Shown here piece after piece: positions 36,390 to 45,229 of a DNA stretch of 64,000 nucleotides (positions are counted from its first letter, which is position 1; each line of letters starts with the position of its first letter). The position numbers and the translations under genes were made by a program. The DNA comes from Burkholderia sp. GAS332 (lineage in GTDB: Bacteria > Pseudomonadota > Gammaproteobacteria > Burkholderiales > Burkholderiaceae), in NCBI GenBank assembly GCA_900142905.1, contig FSRV01000002.1:2294001-2358000 (forward strand), in the 5' to 3' direction. Under the pieces are notes generated by a model that was given only the letters and a program-made list of their open reading frames with translations, was not told the DNA's origin and ran no database searches.

Positions 36390-37190
36390 TTAGCTCATCA
36401 CGGCGGTCGACTCGGGCAAGGTCGCGCCGCCATCGACCACAATGGTTTGGCCGGTGATGTACGAGGCCCCATCGGAAGCCAGAAACAGCATGGCCGCTGC
36501 GATATCCGACGGTTCGCCCAGCCGCCCGAGCGGAATAGCCTGCTCGATGCGGCGGTTGTGCGCGTCGTCGCCGAGATTGCCCATCGCGGGCGTGCGGATC
36601 ATGCCGGGCTCGACACCGTTGACCGTGATCCGGTGCTTTGCCAGCTCCAACGCCGCGGCACGAATGAAGCCGTTCACTCCCGCCTTCGACGCCGCGTAAT
36701 GCGCGAGCCCCGGATACGCCACGCGCGGCCCCGTCACCGACGAGGTCGCCAGCATCCGCCCGCCGCCTTGCCGGATGAACGCGGGCGTCGCCGCCTGCGC
36801 GAGCCAGAAGAGTGCAGCGAGATTTACGGCGAAGGTGCGTTGCAGAATCACGGGCGTAATCGCATCGAAGGCAGTAAGCGGGAAATACGCGGCGTTGTGC
36901 ACAACCACGTCGAGCCTGCCGAAGTCCGCTTCCACATCGGCAACAAGGCGCTCGATCTGCGCGTGCTCGGCCATATCCGCTTCGTACGCGCGTGCCGCGC
37001 CGCCCTGCTGCGCGAGATGCTGCGCCGCTTCAGAAGCCGCGTCGATGCGTAGGTCCGCAATCGCCACCGAAGCGCCGCGTGCGGCAAACGCCTCGGCAAT
37101 GCCGCGTCCGATGCCTTGCGCGCCGCCGGTCACCAGCACCGTCTTGCCGGCAAAATCGCGCACGCTCGCCGTATGCACTGTGCCGCTCAT
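36390..37190 (-). CDS. Short-chain dehydrogenase/reductase
   Basis: A 266-residue classical SDR: VTGGAQGIGRG near residues 20-30, NAAYFPL, catalytic YAASK (Tyr165, Lys169), and the C-terminal YITGQTIVVDGG. It shares an ATGA overlap with the stop codon of the MoaF-like gene upstream (37187-37190), so the two are translationally coupled and probably serve one step or pathway. Sequence similarity to the SDR at 35596 appears only general. Confidence 0.88.
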   Translation of the reverse strand: MSGTVHTASVRDFAGKTVLVTGGAQGIGRGIAEAFAARGASVAIADLRIDAASEAAQHLAQQGGAARAYEADMAEHAQIERLVADVEADFGRLDVVVHNAAYFPLTAFDAITPVILQRTFAVNLAALFWLAQAATPAFIRQGGGRMLATSSVTGPRVAYPGLAHYAASKAGVNGFIRAAALELAKHRITVNGVEPGMIRTPAMGNLGDDAHNRRIEQAIPLGRLGEPSDIAAAMLFLASDGASYITGQTIVVDGGATLPESTAVMS

Positions 37191-38002
37191 TGCGGATGCC
37201 GCGTCACGTTAAGCACTTGCGCAAGTGCGCCGACCGGGAAATTCGACAGCGCGTCGAACTGGTTGCCCTGATAGCCGAAAATCTTGCCGTCGGTTTTGTT
37301 GCGTTCGAGGTCGATCATCACCACACCGAGCGTCGGAATGATTTTTTCGCGCCAGACGAACAGGTACAGATCGTTGGCAATGGCGATGTAGTGACAACGG
37401 TCCACATCGGCGAGACCGGCTTCCACGCCAGAGAGGCATTGCCAAGCATAGAAGTTATCGTTCAGATAAACGTGTTCGTACTGTTCCGTGGCGCTATACG
37501 TGTACAGGTTACGCATGCCGATCAGTTCGCGAGTCGGATGATGCAACGCCGCTTCTTCCCCTACCTGAGCGCCCTGCTGCACGATCCTGCCGTGACGGAA
37601 CTGCGCCTGTACGCCGGTCAACTCCAGACCTCGTTCGACACGTGTGAACGCATCGGTACGGGCTTCGCTTTCGTTCGGCAAGGTGCCGACCACGGAGGTG
37701 CACAAACCCTGTTTCACATCGAGCACGTAACTCGTCGCTGCCGGCCGCGAGCCGTCGCCACCGCCGACGTAATCGACAAAGTAAATGCCATCGCGCACCG
37801 ACGTGACGCGGCATTCGAATTGACTGTTGGCCGTACGCACTATATCGGCGGAGACGAATGTCAACGTCTCAGCGGGGCCATCGGCGAATTCGAGCTGCAA
37901 CGTACGGCCGGTTAGATCGTCGACGGGCCGGAGGATGTGGCTGTCAGGTGCGAAACCTTCGGCCAGTGCGCCGACCTGGATGAAAACGGGTTGAGATGTC
38001 AT
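37187..38002 (-). CDS. MoaF-like protein
   Basis: A 271-residue protein of the type called molybdenum cofactor biosynthesis protein F, a name taken from Klebsiella moaF in the monoamine regulon; no role in Mo-cofactor synthesis is shown. It reads as two beta-rich halves with related text (TLQLEFADGPAETLTFVSAD in the first, FYAWQCLSGVEAGLADVDRC in the second). GGAG lies upstream of the ATG. Coupling to an SDR gene, and an amine-catabolic neighbourhood, fit the monoamine connection. Confidence 0.75.
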   Translation of the reverse strand: MTSQPVFIQVGALAEGFAPDSHILRPVDDLTGRTLQLEFADGPAETLTFVSADIVRTANSQFECRVTSVRDGIYFVDYVGGGDGSRPAATSYVLDVKQGLCTSVVGTLPNESEARTDAFTRVERGLELTGVQAQFRHGRIVQQGAQVGEEAALHHPTRELIGMRNLYTYSATEQYEHVYLNDNFYAWQCLSGVEAGLADVDRCHYIAIANDLYLFVWREKIIPTLGVVMIDLERNKTDGKIFGYQGNQFDALSNFPVGALAQVLNVTRHPQ

Positions 38003-38229
38003 GTCTGTAGGGCTCCAGTAGTTCGATGAATCGCAGCGGCTCGACTCGCATCGAGCGCCAGGCCGCGGCGCCTGTCACTACTGTACGGAGGCCCCGAGCG
38101 CAGCGGCATCAACCATAAGGATGACAACGCCGGCGACTTTAAAAGGCCAGTTCAAAAAACCCCTGAGGGAGCTGCTTACTTTCTCGGCAAGCTGTTAGCC
38201 TTGGATGTCTGACCAACGGAATTCAAGGG

Positions 38230-38470
38230 ATGGGAGCGCCGATCACTGACGACGAATTGTGGACACTGATCGAACCGTTACTGCCGCCGCCCAAGCCCCG
38301 GCGCAAAGAGCATCCTTGTCGCCCACGCGTACCGGATCGGGCGGCGTTGAATGGCATCCGTTCGTGTTGAAAACCGGTCTGCGATGGAACCACCTGCCGA
38401 CCGTATTGGGCTTTGGCTCCGGCGCGACCTGCTGGCGACGACTTAACGACTGGCGCAATGCAGACCGTCG
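38230..38470 (+). pseudogene. IS5-family transposase, frameshifted N-terminal remnant
   Basis: The ATG at 38230 begins GAPITDDELWTLIEPLLPP, the usual start of IS5-type transposases (DUF4096 region), and stops at 38370. The next frame carries on the same protein: FVLKTGLRWNHLPTVLGFGS, then GATCWRRLNDW. Matching text fades near 38470 and the DDE catalytic core is absent. This is a decayed fragment marking past insertion at the edge of the Rieske/LysR patch. Confidence 0.85.
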
Positions 38471-38599
38471 AACAGCCTGCCGATGCTTACTCGGCCGCCT
38501 GCGGTGCGCTTGTCGAAACCGCGGTCGCAAGCGATTTCAACTGCGGATTTCGGGGAAGCTGAACGCTCGTTTCGGTGAAGTCGAACAAGCTGGAGGGCA

Positions 38600-38941
38600 G
38601 TGCTGCGTAGCGTAGGGATTGCAGCGTGAGTGTTCGAGCATGGTTGTCCGGTGTGCCGGCATCGTTGGTAACTCCCAAAGGGAGCTACCTTAACGCCGGT
38701 GGATTGGCCGGTACGCAGCGCCGCCATCACGAAACCGATGATCCGTTCCGGTTTGCCGAACATCGATTCCGGAAACCCGAACAGGCATTTCGGCAAATCG
38801 AACAACCGTTACGGAACACCCGCGCTTCTGTTCGACTTCAACGGAAACGCGTGTTCATCTTCCAGCGAAAAACCTGTTCGGCTTCGCCAAAATACGCAAT
38901 TTCAACTCCTGTTTGCGTCAGAGCCCTTGCTTCTACTTCGT
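38600..38941. repeat. Degenerate repeats between IS remnant and Rieske gene
   Basis: No gene is supported here. GGTAACTCCCAAAGGGAGCT (38668-38687) contains a CTCCC/GGGAG hairpin. From about 38735 to 38850 short imperfect units of roughly 21 bp recur, several ending CCGAACA or TCGAACA. They may be terminal repeats of a second decayed mobile element; this is uncertain. Confidence 0.4.
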
Positions 38942-39910
38942 TCACTTTGCTATCGACTGTGCAGCATCGGTCTCGCTGAAAAACTGGCGATACCAATGTC
39001 GCAGTTGAAATAGTGGACCGTCACCATCACACAGCAGCGGAGCTGGGCGATAGATTTTCCTTTGCCAGATAACCACGTCCTGGTCGAAGGCCTCGTGAGC
39101 GAATCGTGCGTATTCCCGGGCGATGTCGTCGGTGTCGGCTAGCGTAGGGTCGCGCTGTATCTTGATGCCATAGCAGACATCGACGTGTTCTGTGTCAATC
39201 GGCGTATGGATATTGACCTGTGCACTCGCATAGGTTCCGTTCATCGTGACATGCTGCACACCCGGACCGAAGTAAGTAGCGCGAGTCACCAGTTTGTCAC
39301 CGAGGGTAGCGTGTCCTCCTATGACGGATGTTTGCGATGCCACGTGACCGTTGAAATCAACAGTGATTTCTTCAATGGGAGATCCGTGAACGTAGGTGAA
39401 GTGCGGAGTGTCCACCAGATTCTCGATGATTTCCTTGCCTTGAGTCCTGACGCGCCAACGCTTGAAATACCACTTGGTCCAGTTCAGGTCGTCATTCATC
39501 GAGTCATCCACAGGCACTTCCCACGTAGGGCCGCCGCCCTCCACGTCAAACCATAAATGGACGATTTGGTTTATTTCGCGCACATGGTAGGTGCGCAGTG
39601 CTCCTTGCTGGGCCTTCAGTGGAATGCGTTTCGCGTAAGGTACGTCCACGCATTGCCCTGACTGGGAGAACTTCCAGGCATGGAAGGGGCAGACTATAGA
39701 ATTACCTTCACATTTGCCGTCACCAAGGTGCGCCCCCAGATGTGGGCAAAATGCGTCCAGAATGGCGACTGCACCGTTCTCGCCCCGGAATGCGACAAGC
39801 TCCTTGTCGAAGTACCGCAGCGATTTGACTTGCCCAACCTTAAGTTCTTCCGAAAACAATACGCCGAACCAGCCGCGGGGAAATTTGCCTGCAAAAAAAT
39901 CATCTGACAT
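38942..39910 (-). CDS. Rieske non-heme iron oxygenase, alpha subunit
   Basis: A 322-residue Rieske oxygenase. The [2Fe-2S] ligands are Cys55, His57, Cys74 and His77 in FCPHLGAH and CPFHAWK; the mononuclear iron site is ENLVDTPHFTYVHG (Asp167, His170, His175). The layout resembles KshA/DdmC-type monooxygenases, which hydroxylate or demethylate with an external reductase; no reductase or ferredoxin gene is adjacent. GGAGGAGCGA gives an excellent ribosome site for the ATG at 39910. The gene is less GC-rich than its surroundings and next to an IS remnant, so acquisition by transfer is likely. Confidence 0.88.
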   Translation of the reverse strand: MSDDFFAGKFPRGWFGVLFSEELKVGQVKSLRYFDKELVAFRGENGAVAILDAFCPHLGAHLGDGKCEGNSIVCPFHAWKFSQSGQCVDVPYAKRIPLKAQQGALRTYHVREINQIVHLWFDVEGGGPTWEVPVDDSMNDDLNWTKWYFKRWRVRTQGKEIIENLVDTPHFTYVHGSPIEEITVDFNGHVASQTSVIGGHATLGDKLVTRATYFGPGVQHVTMNGTYASAQVNIHTPIDTEHVDVCYGIKIQRDPTLADTDDIAREYARFAHEAFDQDVVIWQRKIYRPAPLLCDGDGPLFQLRHWYRQFFSETDAAQSIAK

Positions 39911-40013
39911 TCGCTCCTCCACCTCTTGTTGGATTAAGCAACCGCGGACATCGTCGCGCGATGCAAGCAATGCCATCCTCGGGCGTAGCGAGTGGGCATT
40001 CTGGAAATTATTT

Positions 40014-40163
40014 TCGCATATGCGATCATGTTGCAATCTCCACATTTTCGCGGTGGTAGTCTGATCGACAGAGCCACCGACAAGGTTGAAATACGAGGCC
40101 AGTATAGGGACGCGATTTATCTCCGCAAATGAGTTTGTTTGCACCCCGCCATGCAAATTTGCA
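40014..40163. promoter_or_regulatory. Two palindromes in the Rieske-LysR divergent promoter
   Basis: TCGCATATGCGA (40014-40025) lies near the oxygenase side and TGCAAATTTGCA (40152-40163) just before the regulator ATG. Both are perfect 12-bp palindromes. LysR proteins usually bind such dyads between divergent genes. Confidence 0.5.
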
Positions 40164-40174
40164 CACTACACATA

Positions 40175-41029
40175 ATGATTAACTGGGACGACCTGCGGTA
40201 TTTTCTTGCTGTTGTGCAGTCTGGCTCTTATCAGGCGGCTAGCAGGAAGCTTGGAGTGGACAGAACCACGGTCAGTCGGCGCGTTGACGCGCTAGAAAAG
40301 AGTGTGGGGGCAAAACTCTTTACTCAAATCGACAAGGAATATCATCAGACCGACTTGGGTCGTGCGGTGCTGGACGTCGCGCAACGTTTGGACGAGGAGG
40401 TCAAATCACTGAATGCCCTATTGAACCGTTCACGAGACAGCCTCGAAGGACTGGTCCGCCTGGCGGTTTCCTCGTCATTCGGCGACGTCTTCATCGCCGA
40501 GATAATGGCGTTCCACCGCCTTCACCCTTTGGTCAACATTGAGGTGAGCAATGTCAGCGACCCGATGAGTGCAGTCATCAGTCGCAAAGCGGATCTAGGT
40601 GTTTGCGCTGCGTACGACAAACCCACACGTTTGGACAATGAGTTTCTTGGAAGTTTGGAAGTTGCCGTGTATGGGGCAACTGAGCACACAAAGAATCACC
40701 GTTCCGGTCAGGAATGGGTAGGATGGAGCGACGACATACCCAAGTCGTTCATGGCCTGGATGAACGAATATGCACCGGAAAACGCGCGGATTAGCACTAG
40801 GGTCAACTCTTGGGAGTCGCTGAAAAGTGCCGTCCTGTCCGGGGCAGGAATCGCGCCGCTGTGGTGTTTGTTAGCAGAGCGCGAACCGGGATTGATACGC
40901 TTGTCGGAAGCGACGCCTGGGCACCACATCGGCTTATGGCTGACATCTCTTGATGGCCTGAAACGCGACGCGCCTCAGCAAGCGCTTTGGCGTTTTTTGT
41001 CGCAGCGCATTCAACAGAAACTTCTCTGA
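40175..41029 (+). CDS. LysR-family transcriptional regulator
   Basis: A 284-residue LysR regulator: HTH in residues 1-60 (NWDDLRYFLAVVQSGSYQAA, VDRTTVSRRVDALEKSVGAK) and an effector domain after residue 88. The ATG at 40175 is preferred since the domain starts at once; the frame also opens at 40139. It diverges from the Rieske oxygenase gene across 264 bp and is its probable regulator. Its codon use is also less GC-biased than flanking genes, so gene and regulator probably arrived together. Confidence 0.88.
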   Translation: MINWDDLRYFLAVVQSGSYQAASRKLGVDRTTVSRRVDALEKSVGAKLFTQIDKEYHQTDLGRAVLDVAQRLDEEVKSLNALLNRSRDSLEGLVRLAVSSSFGDVFIAEIMAFHRLHPLVNIEVSNVSDPMSAVISRKADLGVCAAYDKPTRLDNEFLGSLEVAVYGATEHTKNHRSGQEWVGWSDDIPKSFMAWMNEYAPENARISTRVNSWESLKSAVLSGAGIAPLWCLLAEREPGLIRLSEATPGHHIGLWLTSLDGLKRDAPQQALWRFLSQRIQQKLL

Positions 41030-41149
41030 ATTCGCGTGGACAGGCCTCCTACGAGGAAAGTGGTGCGAGCGTTGCGAGCGGACGGTTCTCGGCGTCACGC
41101 TGCAGGCATCCTTTATGTGCGAGTTTCAGGCCGGCTATCCTAGCGTGCG

Positions 41150-41284
41150 CGTTGTGCTGCAAGGCCCTTGGGGCCTTTGGGCGCTGCGTGGCCTTTAGAC
41201 GCTGCGGAGCCTCTCAACGCCGTGGGTCCTTTAAACACCGCGGAGTCTCTGGACGCCGCGGTGCCTTTAAACGCCGCGGCGCCC
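41150..41284. repeat. 18-bp degenerate tandem repeat
   Basis: About seven imperfect 18-bp units (minus strand consensus GGCxCCGCGGCGTxTAAA) lie directly after the TAA stop (41287-41285) of the amidohydrolase-like gene. One frame reads as a hexapeptide repeat of GxAAxK type, but there is no sign that it is a gene. Confidence 0.85.
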
Positions 41285-42403
41285 TTAACGCTTTGACAGC
41301 CCGAACTCACCCGCCAACTCATCGATCAACCCGCGCTGAAACGCCTTGAAACGCTCGTTAGGCTGTTGCGCGATCGCCAGATCGAGCATCGGGTCGGTCA
41401 CTTGCGTATGCACGTCCGCCAGCGTTTCGACGATCGCGTGGCCGCAGAACGGCACATAAGCTTCCGAATACCCGCCCTCGTGCACGATCACCAGCCGCCC
41501 GCCGCAATGACGTTCGGCGGCATCGCGCATCAGTTGCGTCATCGCGCGATAGCTCTCGCTGTGCAGCAGCATGCGCGCGAGCGGATCGACCGCGCTCGCA
41601 TCGAGCCCGCTCGCCACGACGATCAGATCCGGCCTGAACGCGTCGAGCGCGGGCAGCACGATGCGCTCGAACGCATACAGATAGGCGTCGTGCCCGCCGC
41701 CCGGCAACAACGGAATATTCACGTTGGCCCCCACGCCCGCACCCGTGCCGCGCTCGTCCGCGCCGCTGTAGCCCGGCGGAAAGCAGCGATCCTGATGCAG
41801 CGAAATCGTCAGCGTGTTCGGATCGTCGTAGTAGATCGACTGCGTGCCATTGCCGTGGTGGACGTCCCAGTCGATCACCGCGACGCGTTCCACACCATGC
41901 TTCGCACGAGCCGCTTCGATCGCGACTGGAATATTGGCCAGCAGGCAGAAGCCCATCGGCTTATCACGCAGACAGTGATGGCCAGGCGGGCGCGACAGCG
42001 AGAATGCATTGCTTGCCCGCTTGTCGAGCACGGCATCGATCGCGCCAATGGCGAGCCCCGCGGACAGCGCGGCGATCTCATAGCTGCCCTTGCCGAACGG
42101 TGCGAGATCGCCCAGATCGCCGCCGGTCGTGTCGCTGAGCGCCTTGAAGCGGTTCAAATAGTCGCGCGGATGAATGCGCAGCAAATCTTCTTCAGTGGCA
42201 AGCGCCGCACCTTGCATTTCAAGCGATGCCGCCAGCCCCGAGGTTTGAATCAGCGCCAGCAGCCTGCGTTTCGAATCGGGCGATTCCGCATAACCGCTGC
42301 TCGACGGCGGCTGCACCCAGCCGCCGACTGGAAAGAACAACGCATGCGTGCCACCTGTATGCCAGAAGGTGCGTTCATCCGTGAAAAATGCTGTCTTGCT
42401 CAT
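41285..42403 (-). CDS. Class II histone-deacetylase-like amidohydrolase
   Basis: A 373-residue arginase/deacetylase-fold enzyme. RPPGHH (residues 138-143) and DWDVHHGNG (178-186, zinc ligands Asp180 and His182) with the third ligand in ASGLDASAVD (Asp268) and HEGGYSE near 313 are all present. Bacterial members such as acetylpolyamine amidohydrolases remove acetyl groups from polyamines or other acetylated amines with zinc. The ATG at 42403 follows AAGAGAAA. The MFS gene precedes it on the same strand and may import its substrate. Confidence 0.88.
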   Translation of the reverse strand: MSKTAFFTDERTFWHTGGTHALFFPVGGWVQPPSSSGYAESPDSKRRLLALIQTSGLAASLEMQGAALATEEDLLRIHPRDYLNRFKALSDTTGGDLGDLAPFGKGSYEIAALSAGLAIGAIDAVLDKRASNAFSLSRPPGHHCLRDKPMGFCLLANIPVAIEAARAKHGVERVAVIDWDVHHGNGTQSIYYDDPNTLTISLHQDRCFPPGYSGADERGTGAGVGANVNIPLLPGGGHDAYLYAFERIVLPALDAFRPDLIVVASGLDASAVDPLARMLLHSESYRAMTQLMRDAAERHCGGRLVIVHEGGYSEAYVPFCGHAIVETLADVHTQVTDPMLDLAIAQQPNERFKAFQRGLIDELAGEFGLSKR

Positions 42404-42476
42404 GATTTCTCTTACCTGTAGTTCACTTGCGGATTCAAATCGACCGGGTTCGACTGCGTGATCCCCGACGCGCGCC

Positions 42477-43703
42477 TCACACTTCGCGCCCGCTGCGCTC
42501 GACACGCAGCAGGCAGACGAAAGACACCGCGCTGATCACAGCCGCGCCCTGAAACAACGTATTGAGTCCCGCGCCGGCGTCGAGGAGAAAGCCGGCGATC
42601 AGCGGACCGACCGCGAGCCCCGCGCCGATCACGAAGTTCAGCGTGGCGATCAAGCGCCCGGACGTATCGGTTTTTGCGGCTGCGGCAAGGATGAACGGCA
42701 GCACGAAGGTCCATGCAAATTTGAAGGCGAAGATCGCCGCGGCGTAGCCCGTCGATCCAGGATGCGCCGACAGACCGAGCAAGGCCGCGACGAGAATTGT
42801 GTAACCCGTCAGCAGCATCGCGGCACGCGCGATCCGGTTGCCGATGAACGACGCGCACGCCGCGCCGACGATTCCCATCACACTCGCAATCGCCAGCAGT
42901 TCGCCGGTGTGTCCCGCGTCGAGTCCGGCAAGCGACGCCGCCTTGCTCGCGAACGTCCAGACGCCGCCGATCGCCACATAGAAAGCAAGCACACCGCCGA
43001 TCACCAGCGTCGCGAGAAACCATGTGCTGCCTGTGCTGCTGCCGTTCACGCCGGACCCTGCCTGTTGCACCTGCTTGCCGTTGGCGCCACCCAATGCCGG
43101 ATCGAAGCCACGCGTGAGCGGTGACGCGATCAATGCGAGCACGGCCAGCGCCACGTACAGCGCGCGCAGACCGAACGCGTCGAACAAATGCGGCAGCACG
43201 AACAGACCGAGCGCACCGGCCACCAGCTGACCGACCACCCACAAGCCATACACGCGGTCACGATTGCCGCTCGTCGCCGCGCTCGTCATGCACAGCACCA
43301 TCAGCGTGCCGCCGCCGAGCGCGGTCAGCGCGCGCAGCACCAGCAAGGCGACGAAGCCCGGCATCAGCACGGCGGTAGCGAAATTGCCGATGCAGAACAC
43401 CGCCGTGGCAATCGCCGCGACACGGCGCGCGTCGACTCGACCTAACCACAAGAGCGAGGGCAAGGTCGCGCAGCTGAACGCGCCGAGTTCGACAAAGAAA
43501 TACGTGCCGATCTGCGATGCACTCAAACCGAGTTGCCCGCCGAGTTGCGCAGCCACTGCCGGCGCGACCAGCAGCAGCAAGGGCGTTATGGCGGCGAACA
43601 CCACCAGCGACAGCAGCGTGGACGTCGCGAATTCGCGCGGCGCGGCCATAGGCGTCGCGGACACCGCGGCCGTGGCAAATGAGGAGGTCGAAGAAGTTTT
43701 CAT
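42477..43703 (-). CDS. MFS transporter
   Basis: A 408-residue inner-membrane permease with about 12 hydrophobic segments; VLRALTALGGGTLMVLCM and GLWVVGQLVAGALGLFVLP are typical MFS helices. The first 25 residues are Ser/Ala/Thr-rich. The ATG at 43703 is preferred to one at 43733. It lies between the amidohydrolase gene downstream and the porin gene upstream on the same strand, forming an outer-membrane, inner-membrane, enzyme series. Substrate unknown. Confidence 0.85.
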   Translation of the reverse strand: MKTSSTSSFATAAVSATPMAAPREFATSTLLSLVVFAAITPLLLLVAPAVAAQLGGQLGLSASQIGTYFFVELGAFSCATLPSLLWLGRVDARRVAAIATAVFCIGNFATAVLMPGFVALLVLRALTALGGGTLMVLCMTSAATSGNRDRVYGLWVVGQLVAGALGLFVLPHLFDAFGLRALYVALAVLALIASPLTRGFDPALGGANGKQVQQAGSGVNGSSTGSTWFLATLVIGGVLAFYVAIGGVWTFASKAASLAGLDAGHTGELLAIASVMGIVGAACASFIGNRIARAAMLLTGYTILVAALLGLSAHPGSTGYAAAIFAFKFAWTFVLPFILAAAAKTDTSGRLIATLNFVIGAGLAVGPLIAGFLLDAGAGLNTLFQGAAVISAVSFVCLLRVERSGREV

Positions 43704-43813
43704 GGGGCTCAAAGGTAACGATTGCGGTTGCAACGATGGCCAATACGCGGCGTATGAGAAGCAAATACAAGCCGACGCTGTCGAAACTGAAGTGCCACGC
43801 CGGCGGCAGGCAA

Positions 43814-44875
43814 TCAGAACGTGTGATACATACCGAGCATCGCGCCGAACTGCGAGGCGCCGTTGAGCGGCGCTGCGTCGTACTCATAGACCGGCTGCGA
43901 GCTTTCACTGCTGTTGCGCGAGTAGCCGAGATTCACATACGCCACCGTGCGCTTTGACAGCGCATAGGTGCCGCTTGCGATGAACAGCGTTGGATGCCCG
44001 ACGCTCGGCGTGTTCGACCAGGTCTGATAGACACCGCCCGCAAGACCGAAGAAATTATTGATCTGATAGCGCGCCCCGCCCCACGCCACGGTTTTCGAGG
44101 GCGCGAGCGATCCGGTTTGCCGCTCAGCGCCGCCATACAGCGAAAGCGTTGCGATGTCCCAATGCGCGGCCAGGGTGCCGATGGTCTGCTGCAATCCCGA
44201 GGTATCCACATCCCCGGACACCGTGCCTTGCGCCCGGTGCAGCGCCGCGCTGATGCCATAGCCGTTGCCGCCGTATTGCGCGCCGATTTCCAGCACCCGG
44301 CCCGAGCGCGAATTGCCGGCCACACCACCGGTCGCCGCCAACGCTTCGGCACTGAAACCGCCGTAGTCGGCGGTCTTGAACTTCACCGAGTTGTCGATGA
44401 AGTTGGCCGACAGCGGCACCAGCACCCCCTGCCCGCTATACGCCGCGTACAGCAGCGGGTCGTAGAACACCGTGCGATCGAACAGCACGCTGAACTGCCG
44501 CCCGAGCGTGACGGTGCCGAATGTGCCGGTCAAGCCGACGTAAGCACCGCGAAAGAAAGCGTAACCAGGCACCGTGGCCGTGCCGTCATTCACGTTGAGA
44601 CCCTGCTCAAGACGGAAGATCGCTTGCAGACCGCCGCCCAGGTCTTCCACACCCGTCAAACCGATCTGCGACGGCAACACGCCATAGTTCTGCAAGTTGA
44701 CCGCGCTGTGCTGGCCGTCCTCGTTCGTGCGGTACTGAATGCCGGCGTCGATCAAACCGTACAGCGTGACACTCGATTGCGCGTGGGCAGTCCCGGCGCA
44801 GAAGCCGGCCACCACACTCAATGCCGCAAATGTCTTTCGTCGACCGCTACGCCGCCGTGATTCGTTTCGTTTCAT
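43814..44875 (-). CDS. Outer-membrane porin, Gram-negative trimeric type
   Basis: A 353-residue porin. The signal peptide ends AGTAHA (residues 27-32), cleaved before QSSVTLYGLIDAGIQYR, the usual first strand of Burkholderiaceae porins. GFSAEALAATGG and later strands follow, ending in Phe (GMYHTF) as needed for BAM insertion. GGAG lies upstream of the ATG. It probably supplies solute to the MFS permease and amidohydrolase encoded downstream. Confidence 0.92.
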   Translation of the reverse strand: MKRNESRRRSGRRKTFAALSVVAGFCAGTAHAQSSVTLYGLIDAGIQYRTNEDGQHSAVNLQNYGVLPSQIGLTGVEDLGGGLQAIFRLEQGLNVNDGTATVPGYAFFRGAYVGLTGTFGTVTLGRQFSVLFDRTVFYDPLLYAAYSGQGVLVPLSANFIDNSVKFKTADYGGFSAEALAATGGVAGNSRSGRVLEIGAQYGGNGYGISAALHRAQGTVSGDVDTSGLQQTIGTLAAHWDIATLSLYGGAERQTGSLAPSKTVAWGGARYQINNFFGLAGGVYQTWSNTPSVGHPTLFIASGTYALSKRTVAYVNLGYSRNSSESSQPVYEYDAAPLNGASQFGAMLGMYHTF

Positions 44876-45229
44876 CGAGAAGCTCCAAACCGTCTGATGT
44901 TTTTGTCATGTGTCCGTTGCTGCGGGCTGCATCCCTGATCGAGTGCAACGGCAGTGTCCGTAGCGGCAATTGCGCTGAATAGACGTCCAGATGAACGGTG
45001 TGGAAAACCCGCACGTGATAGCACGGAGCCCCAGTGCGATTGACTGAGACACTTGTGTTGAACGTCCCGGCGCCATGACGCGACGCGGCAGCCGCGGCCC
45101 GGGGCCGTTCAAATGAGGGGGTGTAGCGCCATTTCCGTCGCCGCGTTTTTCAAAAAAGCGCCACGTATAATCGGTCGGCACGCCGCACGAGCGGCCGGAC
45201 GCGCCTTATCGACAGCCGGAGGAGCCAGC
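44876..45229. other. Porin-LuxR divergent intergenic region
   Basis: 354 bases between divergent genes. GGAGGAG near 45218-45224 is the ribosome site of the LuxR gene. I see no strong palindrome or hairpin; promoters for both genes must lie here. Confidence 0.5.

Noticed and set aside
38443..38805. Minus-strand ORF with FDLPKCLFGFPES text
   Set aside because: Arises from the degenerate repeats by the IS remnant and crosses the transposase fragment; no start signal.
41150..41322. Possible hexapeptide-repeat protein (GxAAxK)
   Set aside because: Overlaps the 3' end of the amidohydrolase gene in another frame and consists only of the 18-bp array.
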